From: an uncultured Alphaproteobacteria bacterium
GTDB lineage: Bacteria > Pseudomonadota > Alphaproteobacteria > HIMB59 > GCA-002718135
Reading direction: 5' to 3'
Assembly: GCA_902577425.1 (NCBI GenBank)
Contig: CACGZD010000005.1
Location: 28,935-92,934, forward strand
Length of the DNA stretch: 64,000 nucleotides
Both the position numbers and the translations under genes were made by a program. Below, one piece after another: positions 49,488-56,497 of the stretch. A model generated the notes under the pieces. That model saw only the letters and a program-made list of their open reading frames with translations. It searched no databases and was not told the origin of the DNA. The first letter of the stretch is position 1. The number at the start of each line of letters is the position of its first letter.

Positions 49488-49711
49488 AGGTTAATACACA
49501 ACCCTTTCTTGTTGCTTATCTTTGGTTTATATAGGTAATGTTGGTTTACCAACTATAGTGATAAACGCTTTATGTAATAGGTTGTGCGGACCCGGGGGCG
49601 GTACCCGGCGCCTCCACCATTAAATATGGGGGCGAAATAGGTTTGACGTTGACCAAAAGATAAAGACTTTACTCGGTATTGTACCACCGTTATCGGACTA
49701 TTTTTATAAAT

Positions 49712-49744
49712 GCTAACGATAATAGATTAGCTATCGCTGCCTAG
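49712..49744 (+). other. tmRNA proteolysis-tag reading frame (ANDNRLAIAA)
   Basis: From the resume codon GCT the frame reads Ala-Asn-Asp-Asn-Arg-Leu-Ala-Ile-Ala-Ala then TAG. The ANDN start is the usual alphaproteobacterial tag start. The C-terminal Ala-Ala is what ClpXP-type proteases read. At 10 encoded residues it is shorter than tags such as E. coli's, and it ends IAA rather than LAA or VAA. Confidence 0.9.
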
Positions 49745-49777
49745 ATTCTAGGTTAGCGCGGTCAGGGGCACCGGGCA

Positions 49778-49789
49778 ACAGAACGCCCC
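49778..49789 (+). repeat. Left direct repeat (att-like) in tmRNA 3' end
   Basis: The sequence ACAGAACGCCCC forms the very 3' end of the tmRNA coding piece, including the GCCCC strand of the closing hairpin. An exact copy lies at 53130-53141. The 3' ends of tRNA and tmRNA genes are standard attachment sites of integrating elements. Confidence 0.82.
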
Positions 49790-49795
49790 AATAAT

Positions 49796-50518
49796 TTAAC
49801 TCTTATATTTTAAACAAATTAAAATATCTTTGAATAAAATCTTATTAGGATAAATATCTTTGATTTCTTTAATTCCTTTATTTATTTGGTCTTTATTTAG
49901 ATTAACAAGACATGAAATGTATCTATGTTTTAACATTTGAATATATCTACTTTTAGTTATTGAAACTTTAAACTTAAATTTATCAATCTTATAATTTTTT
50001 AATATTTTACAAGTTGATTTAATCATTATAGAATCTCTAATCAATCCCTTATTTAGTTTTTGTTTCATTAGTTTAAAACATGGGATTTCATTATTTATGG
50101 TATTTAAAGAAAATATAATTAATACACCATTTTTCTTTAAATTATTTTTACAAACTTTTATTAATTTAGATCTTTTATTTTTATTAAAAAAATGAAGGGT
50201 TTGCTTAATCATTATTAAATCAAATTTAATTTGATTAGTTTTAAAGAATTTAAATACATCTTCATTTCTAAAATCTATACTTTTATCAACATCCTTATGA
50301 ACTATCGGATCAATTCCAATTGGTTTATTAAGTAGTTTAATCTTCCTAGATATAGTACCAAAAATTTTACCTCTACCACATCCAATGTCTAATATTTTTG
50401 AATTTTTATTAAGTTTTTTCTTCTTAAGTAAAAAACTATTAAATGAATTAATATAAGCCGATGAAGATAACCATGTTTTGTTATCCCAGTTCTTTAATTC
50501 TTTTATTTTATTTTTCAT
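49796..50518 (-). CDS. Class I SAM-dependent methyltransferase, orphan
   Basis: This 240-residue protein has SAM motif I KILDIGCGRGKIF (about 41-53), an acidic residue after the second strand (GIDPIV), and motif IV-like FDLIMIKQTLHFF, followed by LKKNGVLIIFSL. These features belong to the broad class I methyltransferase fold, of the small-molecule or protein type. No DNA-methyltransferase NPPY or DPPY motif is present. It is Lys-rich and very AT-rich. The stop lies six bases from the tmRNA end, and the start is 36 bases from the divergent HNH gene, so the island is packed tightly. Substrate is unknown. Confidence 0.8.
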   Translation of the reverse strand: MKNKIKELKNWDNKTWLSSSAYINSFNSFLLKKKKLNKNSKILDIGCGRGKIFGTISRKIKLLNKPIGIDPIVHKDVDKSIDFRNEDVFKFFKTNQIKFDLIMIKQTLHFFNKNKRSKLIKVCKNNLKKNGVLIIFSLNTINNEIPCFKLMKQKLNKGLIRDSIMIKSTCKILKNYKIDKFKFKVSITKSRYIQMLKHRYISCLVNLNKDQINKGIKEIKDIYPNKILFKDILICLKYKS

Positions 50519-50554
50519 TAAACAGTTCCAATCATAATATGCTATTAATATTAT

Positions 50555-51139
50555 GTGAATAATTTTACTAATCTTAAATCAAAAATAACAAAACTATGGG
50601 AAAAAAATTTAAAATCAAAAGGTGTAAAATTTCCATCTGGAAGCAAATTAATTGAATTAATTTGTTTGTTTGTTCATATGCCCAATCCTATTTCACAAGA
50701 TGAGATTGAAAAATGGCATATCAAAAATGGTAAGGAATATAAAAGACAAGCAAGACATTTGTCTGATGCAGGATGGTACATAAAATCTGGGAACATAAGA
50801 TTTACAAGAGGTATTTATGAAAAAAATTTTAAAAGAAATCAGATTTGTCTTCACTCAGTAAAAGAACCTAATCCTGTATGGAGCAGACACAATCAAAAGA
50901 GAATAAATAATTTATCTGATTTAGAATGGAAAGCAATATTAGATAAATTTAAAGATAGAGGTTGTGCAGTATGTGGAAGAAAAATGAAACATTACGATAA
51001 GGGACATGTTTTAAAGTCAAAATCATATGATAAATTTAATATTGTGCCAATGTGTGTGGAATGCAATAATTGGGGTCAAGAAGTAGAGTTTAAAGAGTAC
51101 AGAGACTTAGTATATCGACCTATTATTAAAAATAAATAA
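50555..51139 (+). CDS. HNH endonuclease-like protein of restriction operon
   Basis: This 194-residue protein starts at GTG with no clear ribosome site. The N-terminal half (about 25-90) looks like a winged-helix DNA-binding domain (NPISQDEIEKWHIKNGKEYK...HLSDAGWYI). The C-terminal half has a zinc-stabilised HNH motif: CAVCGRKM, then DKGHVLKSKS (catalytic His region), then FNIVPMCVECNNWGQ with the second Cys pair and Asn. It overlaps the next gene by one base (TAATG) and heads an operon with a PD-(D/E)XK-like protein and a cytosine methyltransferase. It may be the restriction nuclease itself, an accessory nickase, or a Vsr-like repair nuclease. The sequence does not decide. Confidence 0.8.
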   Translation: MNNFTNLKSKITKLWEKNLKSKGVKFPSGSKLIELICLFVHMPNPISQDEIEKWHIKNGKEYKRQARHLSDAGWYIKSGNIRFTRGIYEKNFKRNQICLHSVKEPNPVWSRHNQKRINNLSDLEWKAILDKFKDRGCAVCGRKMKHYDKGHVLKSKSYDKFNIVPMCVECNNWGQEVEFKEYRDLVYRPIIKNK

Positions 51140-51840
51140 TGATTTCGGAAACTTATTCAAAAAAAATAAACTCATGTTTAAATGCATTAACTCAGTTAGA
51201 AATTCAACTTGAAACTATAATTAAAAATTACAAAGGTAATAAAATGCCTGAATCCGAAATTGATAAAAGTGAATTTTTTAATTCAATTTTAAAAAAAGAT
51301 TTAAAGAAAGAACATATAACCTATATGAATAATAAATTAGAAAAATTGCAACATTTTAGAGATCATAGAAAACCATATGAATATGGTATTGATTTAGTTT
51401 TGGGATGGATAATTGAAGATGGTGTTTTAGAACTTTTAAAACAGTCTCAAATTCATTCAATTTTAACTGGGAATGATAGATATAGAGAATTTCTACATCC
51501 TAGAAAAATTTCAACTCAACCTGATATTGAAATTGAAACAAATAAAAAAAATAAAAAACTCTTAGAAATCATGTTCAGTTGGAAAGATACTTGGAATAAA
51601 AAGGGACATATTGACTTAAGGGATAGTAAATTAAAAAAATTAAAAGAGCATAAAGCATTATTTTTAGGCATTGAACCAATGTCATCATTAGCTTTTTTAA
51701 TTGATTTCGAGAAAGAGCAGAGTGATTGGGAACAAACTAGAATATCGGGTTATGGAGGAAAGATAGGTTATACAAATAATAATATTAAAAAACATTTAAA
51801 AAGTTTAAAAGATATTTTAAAAATTATTAAAAGTATTTAA
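51139..51840 (+). CDS. Putative type II restriction endonuclease (PD-(D/E)XK-like)
   Basis: This 233-residue protein is not recognised by family. The segment STQPDIEIETNKKNKKLLEIMFSWKDTW (about 130-157) resembles a PD...(D/E)xK core. It has a preceding helix with an acidic residue (GWIIEDGVLELL), as in many restriction enzymes, though the spacing of the last Lys is not canonical. The N-terminal part is helical and charged. Its place between an HNH gene and a C5 methyltransferase, translationally coupled to the former and 19 bases from the latter, makes restriction endonuclease the best guess. It has no similarity I can see to a controller (C) protein. Confidence 0.6.
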   Translation: MISETYSKKINSCLNALTQLEIQLETIIKNYKGNKMPESEIDKSEFFNSILKKDLKKEHITYMNNKLEKLQHFRDHRKPYEYGIDLVLGWIIEDGVLELLKQSQIHSILTGNDRYREFLHPRKISTQPDIEIETNKKNKKLLEIMFSWKDTWNKKGHIDLRDSKLKKLKEHKALFLGIEPMSSLAFLIDFEKEQSDWEQTRISGYGGKIGYTNNNIKKHLKSLKDILKIIKSI

Positions 51841-51859
51841 CATTACTTAGGAGATTTTT

Positions 51860-52945
51860 TTGAAAAAATTAATTGGTATAGACTTGTTTTGTGGTGCTGG
51901 TGGTTTTTCTCTTGGGTTAAGTAAAAATAATATAAAAATAGTTCTGGCAAATGAGATAGAGAAAGATTTTGCAAAAACTTTTGAACATAATCATCCTAAA
52001 ACAAAGATGTTGAATGAAGATATTCATAATGTGGATTTTAAAAATGAATTAAAAAAAATTGGATATAAAACTATAGATATATTATGTGGTGGACCGCCGT
52101 GTCAGGGTTTTAGTACCGTTGGAAGTAAAAATAAAAAAGATAAAAGAAATTCTTTGTTTTGGGAATTTTTAAGAGCAGTTAATGAAACTATACCAAAAGC
52201 AGTTATTTTTGAAAATGTTGCTGGTTTTAAGTCACTCTATAATGGACAAGCATATGAAACCTTAATTAAAGAACTTGAAAATATTGGATATAAGGTATTT
52301 ACAGATGTTTTAAATGCTGCTGATTATGGATTACCACAACTTAGAAAAAGAACAATTGTTGTAGGTATTACTAAAGAATGTACATTTGAATTTCCAAAAA
52401 CTATTAGATCTAAGAATAAAAATTTATTTGAAGATAAATATTTAACAATTATGTCTGCAATATCTGACTTGCCCAAATTAAATGTTGGTGAAGAAAAAAA
52501 TAAATATTCTTGTGAACCAAAAAATGATTATCAAAAAAAAATGAGGGGAAATATCAAAATACTAACAGAACACAATTGTTCAAATTATGGAGAGAGAATG
52601 CAAAAAATTATCAGTTTAGTCCCACCAAATGGAAACATTAGTGATTTGCCTCTTAGTTTAAGACCAAAAAAATATTTTAATAATGTTTATGCTAGAATAG
52701 ATCCAACACAACCTTCTCCAACAATAACAAGAAACTTTGGTACTCCATCATCTACAAGGTGTATCCACCCGTTTCAAAACCGTGCACTATCAACAAGGGA
52801 GGGCGCAAGATTACAAGGGTTCCCTGACAAATTTATTTTTTATGGAAGTAAAACTAGCAAGAATCTTCAAATAGGTAATGCGGTCCCACCATTATTGGGA
52901 GAAATAATTGGAAAGCAAATCATAAAATCACTTAATTCTAAATAA
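51860..52945 (+). CDS. C5 cytosine DNA methyltransferase (type II modification)
   Basis: This 361-residue Dcm-family enzyme methylates C5 of cytosine in a specific DNA site. It starts at TTG with TAGGAGA upstream. Ordered motifs are I DLFCGAGGFSLG (8-19), IV GGPPCQGFSTVG with the catalytic Cys, VI VIFENVAG, and VIII QLRKRTIVVG. A target-recognition region (about 185-290) follows, then IX PSPTITRNFG and X LQIGNAVPPLL. All catalytic residues are intact. It is the last gene of the HNH-nuclease-methyltransferase operon. The recognition site cannot be read from the sequence. Confidence 0.95.
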   Translation: MKKLIGIDLFCGAGGFSLGLSKNNIKIVLANEIEKDFAKTFEHNHPKTKMLNEDIHNVDFKNELKKIGYKTIDILCGGPPCQGFSTVGSKNKKDKRNSLFWEFLRAVNETIPKAVIFENVAGFKSLYNGQAYETLIKELENIGYKVFTDVLNAADYGLPQLRKRTIVVGITKECTFEFPKTIRSKNKNLFEDKYLTIMSAISDLPKLNVGEEKNKYSCEPKNDYQKKMRGNIKILTEHNCSNYGERMQKIISLVPPNGNISDLPLSLRPKKYFNNVYARIDPTQPSPTITRNFGTPSSTRCIHPFQNRALSTREGARLQGFPDKFIFYGSKTSKNLQIGNAVPPLLGEIIGKQIIKSLNSK

Positions 52946-53279
52946 TCTTTCTGAGAACTTTATAAACATGATCGAAACAAAAGATGTTTAATCAATATTA
53001 GAGAATGACAAAGACTAGGAAGAATCAAAACAAGAAATCTAACAAATAATGAAAACTTACTTTGAAGTTTCTACGAAGAAGTTTCCAAAAGTCTTTATTT
53101 TCTGTTAAAAATGATTTAATGGTCGTTCTACAGAACGCCCCTTTCTTTAAAATAACCTTTATTTCTTCTTACTTTTTATTTTAAAACGAGAAAACACTTA
53201 GCAGACACACTAAAGTCGCAAAATTCCTAATTGAGTTATTGCAATCGATGTTATTTGATAGTACGCGCTTAGTAAATAT
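52946..53279. other. 334-base gap at island right end
   Basis: There is no convincing gene here. The first 184 bases belong to the island and include two direct copies of GAAGTTTC 14 bases apart (53064 and 53078). The att-like repeat at 53130-53141 overlaps a palindrome CGTTCTACAGAACG (53124 to 53137). Bases 53142-53279 are T-rich (TTTCTTT, then CTTACTTTTTATTTT) and probably represent the former downstream flank of ssrA plus the bactofilin promoter. A 44-codon open frame without start crosses the repeat on the minus strand and is probably chance. Confidence 0.6.
53130..53141 (+). repeat. Right direct repeat (att-like)
   Basis: ACAGAACGCCCC is identical to the tmRNA 3' end at 49778-49789. Here it is not preceded by tmRNA sequence but is followed by TTTCTTTAAAA, which would make a natural terminator tail after the tmRNA GGGGC/GCCCC hairpin. 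A GC-rich 12-mer is very unlikely to recur by chance at this base composition. Confidence 0.8.
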
Positions 53280-53849
53280 ATGGATAAAAAAACAAAATTA
53301 GAAACTTTACCTAACAACGCTGCTGATGAAGGTAAACAGGTTTTTTTAAATATAAATGATCGTGTTGGAGATAATCCTAATAAAATGGTTATTGGGAGCG
53401 GAACATCTTTTAAAGGTTCTGATATTAACACTGATTATATTGAAATATATGGAAAAGTGGAAACAAGTATTCACTCAAAAATTATTTATGTCGGCTCTGC
53501 TGCAGAAATTATTGGACCAATTACATGTAATCAAATTGAAATACATGGATCAGTAAGTGGGGGTATCCAAGTAAATGGAAAAGCAACAATAAAAAAAACT
53601 GCTACAGTAGTCGGTACCCTTAGGTATGATATAATTTCTGTTGAAGAAGGGGCAAGTGTTTATTCAGATTTACACTGTACAAAAGCTGATCAAAAATTAG
53701 TTGATAAGATCTCACATCTAAAAAAAACAATGAAGCAGGGTGATTTAAATACAATCACATCACTCATTGTTGAAAATAAAGAGACTAAAATAGAAGAACC
53801 TGCAAAACCTGAACAAGAGAGAAAAAAGAAACGTTCGTTCTTTTCATAA
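53280..53849 (+). CDS. Bactofilin family cytoskeletal protein
   Basis: Bactofilins are self-polymerising beta-helical scaffold proteins that act in cell shape, stalk or polarity functions. The 189-residue protein has a disordered charged N-terminus (1-35). A beta-helix core with repeating hydrophobic turns follows: VIGSGTSFKGSDINTDYIEIYGKVE...IIYVGSAAEIIGPI...IEIHGSVSGGIQVNGKATI. A charged C-terminal tail ends RKKKRSFFS. No ribosome site is obvious. It is the first gene right of the ssrA island, probably cotranscribed with the RDD gene 16 bases downstream. Confidence 0.9.
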   Translation: MDKKTKLETLPNNAADEGKQVFLNINDRVGDNPNKMVIGSGTSFKGSDINTDYIEIYGKVETSIHSKIIYVGSAAEIIGPITCNQIEIHGSVSGGIQVNGKATIKKTATVVGTLRYDIISVEEGASVYSDLHCTKADQKLVDKISHLKKTMKQGDLNTITSLIVENKETKIEEPAKPEQERKKKRSFFS

Positions 53850-53865
53850 AAATTTCTTATAAATT

Positions 53866-54402
53866 ATGTTATCAGTTATAATTGCTTCACTTATAATCTT
53901 TTATGTTTTATTATTGTTTCTTCCTGCGGTATTATTACTCATTCTTGTAAATAAAAAAGAATATATTGAATTACCTGAAGGTCAAAAATATGCAGGTTTT
54001 TGGCATAGGGTTTTGGCTGGTCTAATTGATTTTGTCATTTTATATATATCAAGTTGGATATTTGGTTTTGGTTTTGGTTTTATGATTTTGGCAAATGTGA
54101 GTTATGAAGTGTATGAGTACTGGTCATATGGAATAAGTATTGTATGGATTTTTGTATATCTTTTTTATTATGTATTATTCCAAATGTCTTCAAAACAAGC
54201 AACATTGGGCATGATGGTAGTTGGTATAAAAATATATGATGAAGAACTTAATAGAGTAGGTTTTTGGAGATTGACTGGAAGATATTTTACAACAGGACTT
54301 TCAAATATTATCTTATGGATAGGGTTTTTTATGATTGGCTGGACAAAAAGAAAACAAGGTTTACACGATATTGTCGCAAGAACTATTCATTTAAAAAAAT
54401 AA
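53866..54402 (+). CDS. RDD family membrane protein
   Basis: This 178-residue integral membrane protein has a leading hydrophobic helix (1-27). The RDD domain begins YAGFWHRVLAGLIDFVILYISSW, which includes the Arg and Asp that name the family. The middle segment KQATLGMMVVGIKIYDEELNRVGFWR and the end RKQGLHDIVARTIHLKK are characteristic. RDD proteins are of poorly known function, and some act as ion antiporters. It sits between bactofilin and an unknown secreted-protein gene. Confidence 0.9.
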   Translation: MLSVIIASLIIFYVLLLFLPAVLLLILVNKKEYIELPEGQKYAGFWHRVLAGLIDFVILYISSWIFGFGFGFMILANVSYEVYEYWSYGISIVWIFVYLFYYVLFQMSSKQATLGMMVVGIKIYDEELNRVGFWRLTGRYFTTGLSNIILWIGFFMIGWTKRKQGLHDIVARTIHLKK

Positions 54403-54522
54403 ATAAACTAAATCCTAAGAAGATAATTAATTTTATGAAAATATCATTTTTATTCATTAATTATTCCCTAATTTTACTTAAAGCAAGTTGTAGATACCCT
54501 AAAGTAGTACTATAATTTATTT

Positions 54523-55191
54523 ATGAAATTAATATTATTAATTGCATTCTCTATTTATTTTTTAAATATACAAAGCCTTCAAGCTAAACAGGAAGGTTAC
54601 ATGGATTATGAAGATTTTCTTTTTGATGTAAAAGATTATGTTGGAAAAGATGTAAAGGTGCAAGTTTATTTATTAGATGTGAATCTACCTGATAGGATTG
54701 CTAATGTTGATGAGCATGTAGATATAGATATGGAATTAATTAAAAAAGAGGAAATTTTAGATGTATCAAAACTTTGTGATTTTGATACTACTTGTTGGCT
54801 AGATGTAGAGGGTAAAGTTGTAAAAAACCCAAATATATTTCCCGCTTATATTTTGAGAGCAGAAAAAATAAAACTCTATTTTCTAATTGGTGTGGCAGTG
54901 TCAGAATCAGGATATGCATATATAAATACAAGTGAAGAAGGTGCGGTTGAATATTTAAGAAAAAACACAAATGAAGAATATTTATCTGGTTATGTCTGGG
55001 CAGATGGAAGCGGAACATTAGCAGTTGGTCATGGTCTTGGTCCTTCAGAGTTTTTTGCAGCTTGGAGTTTCCATAAAGATAAAACAACTGCAATTGTAGA
55101 AGCATTAAATAATTGCAATGATGAAATTAGTGGTGTTTTAAACATAGGAGTTGAATGTGGAGAGATCACTTTTAATATACCATGGTGGTAA
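54523..55191 (+). CDS. Secreted protein of unknown function
   Basis: This 222-residue protein is not recognised. An N-terminal signal peptide (MKLILLIAFSIYFLNIQSLQA) predicts export. The middle part (22-110) is acidic and resembles a small OB-like or beta domain (GKDVKVQVYLLDVNLPDRI). The C-terminal part (about 170-215) has FFAAWSFHKDKTTAIVEALNNCND plus a second Cys (GVECGEI). This arrangement resembles DUF4189-type domains, where an ALxxC helix pairs with a later Cys. That similarity is weak. The gene stands alone after an AT-rich gap. Confidence 0.7.
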   Translation: MKLILLIAFSIYFLNIQSLQAKQEGYMDYEDFLFDVKDYVGKDVKVQVYLLDVNLPDRIANVDEHVDIDMELIKKEEILDVSKLCDFDTTCWLDVEGKVVKNPNIFPAYILRAEKIKLYFLIGVAVSESGYAYINTSEEGAVEYLRKNTNEEYLSGYVWADGSGTLAVGHGLGPSEFFAAWSFHKDKTTAIVEALNNCNDEISGVLNIGVECGEITFNIPWW

Positions 55192-55306
55192 ATAAAAATA
55201 TTCATTTACATCTACAAAACATTCCAAAAAATTCTTGTTTTTTTAGATAACTTCTATAAGTTTATTTTAAAGTAGTATTAAATAATTACAAAGATAGGAT
55301 AAAAAT

Positions 55307-55603
55307 ATGGAAAAAGGAATGCTTGTATTAGCAAAATTTAAATCGGGAGAGGGAACGTTTGAAAAATTCATGGGATGGATGCAGTCTGATGAAGGAATGG
55401 GTGTAAGAAAAAGTATTGCTCATGTTGAAAAAACGGTTCCTGCAGTAGCACCGGATAAAAGTTACATTATGTTTAAACTCTCAGTTCATAATGAAGAAGG
55501 TTTGAAAGAATTATCTTCAGGCAATAATCCTATAGCAAAACCGATTTGGGATGAATGTATTGAAAGTATTCAAATATGGGAATTAAGTTCAGTTAATATT
55601 TAA
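55307..55603 (+). CDS. Small hypothetical protein, ferredoxin-like barrel candidate
   Basis: This 98-residue protein has an AGGAT ribosome site upstream. No family is recognised. Alternating strand and helix patterns (GMLVLAKFKSGEGTFEKFMGWM, then SYIMFKLSVHNEEGLKELS, then WDECIESIQIWEL) suggest a dimeric alpha-beta barrel of the kind found in small cytoplasmic proteins. No catalytic residues can be named. It has no signal peptide. Composition is less AT-extreme than the polysaccharide genes that follow. Confidence 0.65.
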   Translation: MEKGMLVLAKFKSGEGTFEKFMGWMQSDEGMGVRKSIAHVEKTVPAVAPDKSYIMFKLSVHNEEGLKELSSGNNPIAKPIWDECIESIQIWELSSVNI

Positions 55604-55735
55604 GTCTTATATTTTTTTTAAAATCGTTTAATTATCGAGCAAAATGAAGATAAATTTAAAATCTTTGATAAAAAAATAAAATGCAATAATTGCAAAAAAA
55701 ATTATATTTTAAATAACAAAATATTTAATTTGTCA

Positions 55736-56497
55736 TCAACAATGATAAACATCAAAATATTTTTCATTATAAGTAAAAGCTATAGGTCTAAAATAAAAAC
55801 AATTTGATCTAATTTTAACAAAATTATCATTAATACTTATTAACTTTGAGTGTCCTTTTTTTAATTTAAAATTTTTACCATTTATATCAAATTTAACTGA
55901 TTTACTTGCTGGATTGGTAAAAAAAAGTTCATTTTTTTCAGATGAATAAAAAAATTTTTGAATTAAATAATTTTTGTTTTTTATAAACGAAGTTTGAACC
56001 AATTCATTTTGATTGTTAGTATAATAGTCGAATGTTCTAACTAATGTATTTCCATGAACAAAACTATAAAATTCTTTATCTTTTGAAAAACCTGTATAGC
56101 ATTTATTATTAACAGATATATTTTGGGATTTTTTTTCATCCATTATATGATAGGCATAAAAAACACCATAATCTTCAATTCCTCCAAGTAAATTTTTACT
56201 AATTACTACTTCATTTGAAAAATCTAGATCATAAATTTTTTTAATAGTTATTAAATTGTTAAATTTTGAATAAAAATGTAATTCAACATGAGATTTTTTT
56301 ATTTTAAAATATAATTTTAAAATATCTGAAAATTTGAACTTTGTTGTAAAATTATTATCTGTTCTCCAAATAAAAGCATCACTTGTTGAAGATTGATTAG
56401 ATACTTTTTTTTGGATTCCTTTGGGAATGATATTTAATGTATTTCTTACTTGAATGGAAAAATCTAAATTAATTATTTTTCTAATTAATGATTTCAT
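55736..56497 (-). CDS. Unknown protein of polysaccharide region (253 aa)
   Basis: This gene is not recognised. It is Lys/Asn/Phe-rich, with predicted beta-strand character and no signal peptide or membrane helix. The C-terminus SNCFYFRPIAFTYNEKYFDVYHC has a distinctive Arg-Pro and Asp-Tyr-His pattern. It overlaps the upstream unknown gene by 17 bases and has similar composition, so the two are very probably translated together and may act as a pair. The neighbours (GT22 transferase, TagF-like, nucleotidyltransferase) suggest a role in surface polysaccharide biology, which is inference. Confidence 0.7.
   Translation of the reverse strand: MKSLIRKIINLDFSIQVRNTLNIIPKGIQKKVSNQSSTSDAFIWRTDNNFTTKFKFSDILKLYFKIKKSHVELHFYSKFNNLITIKKIYDLDFSNEVVISKNLLGGIEDYGVFYAYHIMDEKKSQNISVNNKCYTGFSKDKEFYSFVHGNTLVRTFDYYTNNQNELVQTSFIKNKNYLIQKFFYSSEKNELFFTNPASKSVKFDINGKNFKLKKGHSKLISINDNFVKIRSNCFYFRPIAFTYNEKYFDVYHC

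Larger units (their letters stand above)
49497..49790 (+). ncRNA. ssrA: Circularly permuted two-piece tmRNA
   Basis: tmRNA rescues stalled ribosomes and tags the truncated protein for degradation. The gene shows the alphaproteobacterial permuted order. The acceptor piece comes first, ending in a T-arm (CCGGG/CCCGG, loop GGCGGTA, 49592-49608), then CGCCTCC and A-CCA at 49616-49619. An 8-base linker (49620-49627) follows, and the coding piece starts GGGGGCG at 49628. GGGGGCG pairs with CGCCTCC as a 7-bp acceptor stem with one G-U. The tag frame (49712-49744) has its stop inside a CCTAG/CTAGG hairpin, and GGGGC/GCCCC closes the 3' end. The 5' end is approximate: the CACAACC/GGTTGTG helix suggests about 49497. 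The linker and any 5' leader would be removed by processing. The coding-piece end is the target of an inserted island. Confidence 0.94.
49790..53141. mobile_element. Integrase-less genomic island inserted at ssrA
   Basis: About 3.35 kb lies between two 12-bp direct copies of the tmRNA 3' end. It carries an orphan methyltransferase gene (minus) and a three-gene restriction-modification operon (plus). The left copy restores a full-length tmRNA, while the right copy is followed by the T-rich sequence expected downstream of the original gene. No recombinase or transposase gene is present. It is therefore either a remnant that lost its integrase or an element mobilised in trans. The limits are inferred from the repeats. 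Confidence 0.75.

Noticed and set aside
53005-53180. 44-codon minus-strand frame crossing the right repeat (…FCRTTIKSFLTENKDFWKLL…)
   Set aside because: It looks protein-like but has no ATG start and no known motif, and a frame this length is common by chance in this composition. It could be a fragment, but I cannot support it.
54264-54515. 83-aa plus ORF spanning the RDD gene end
   Set aside because: It mostly overlaps the RDD coding frame and continues into AT-rich spacer. There is no ribosome site and no recognisable sequence.
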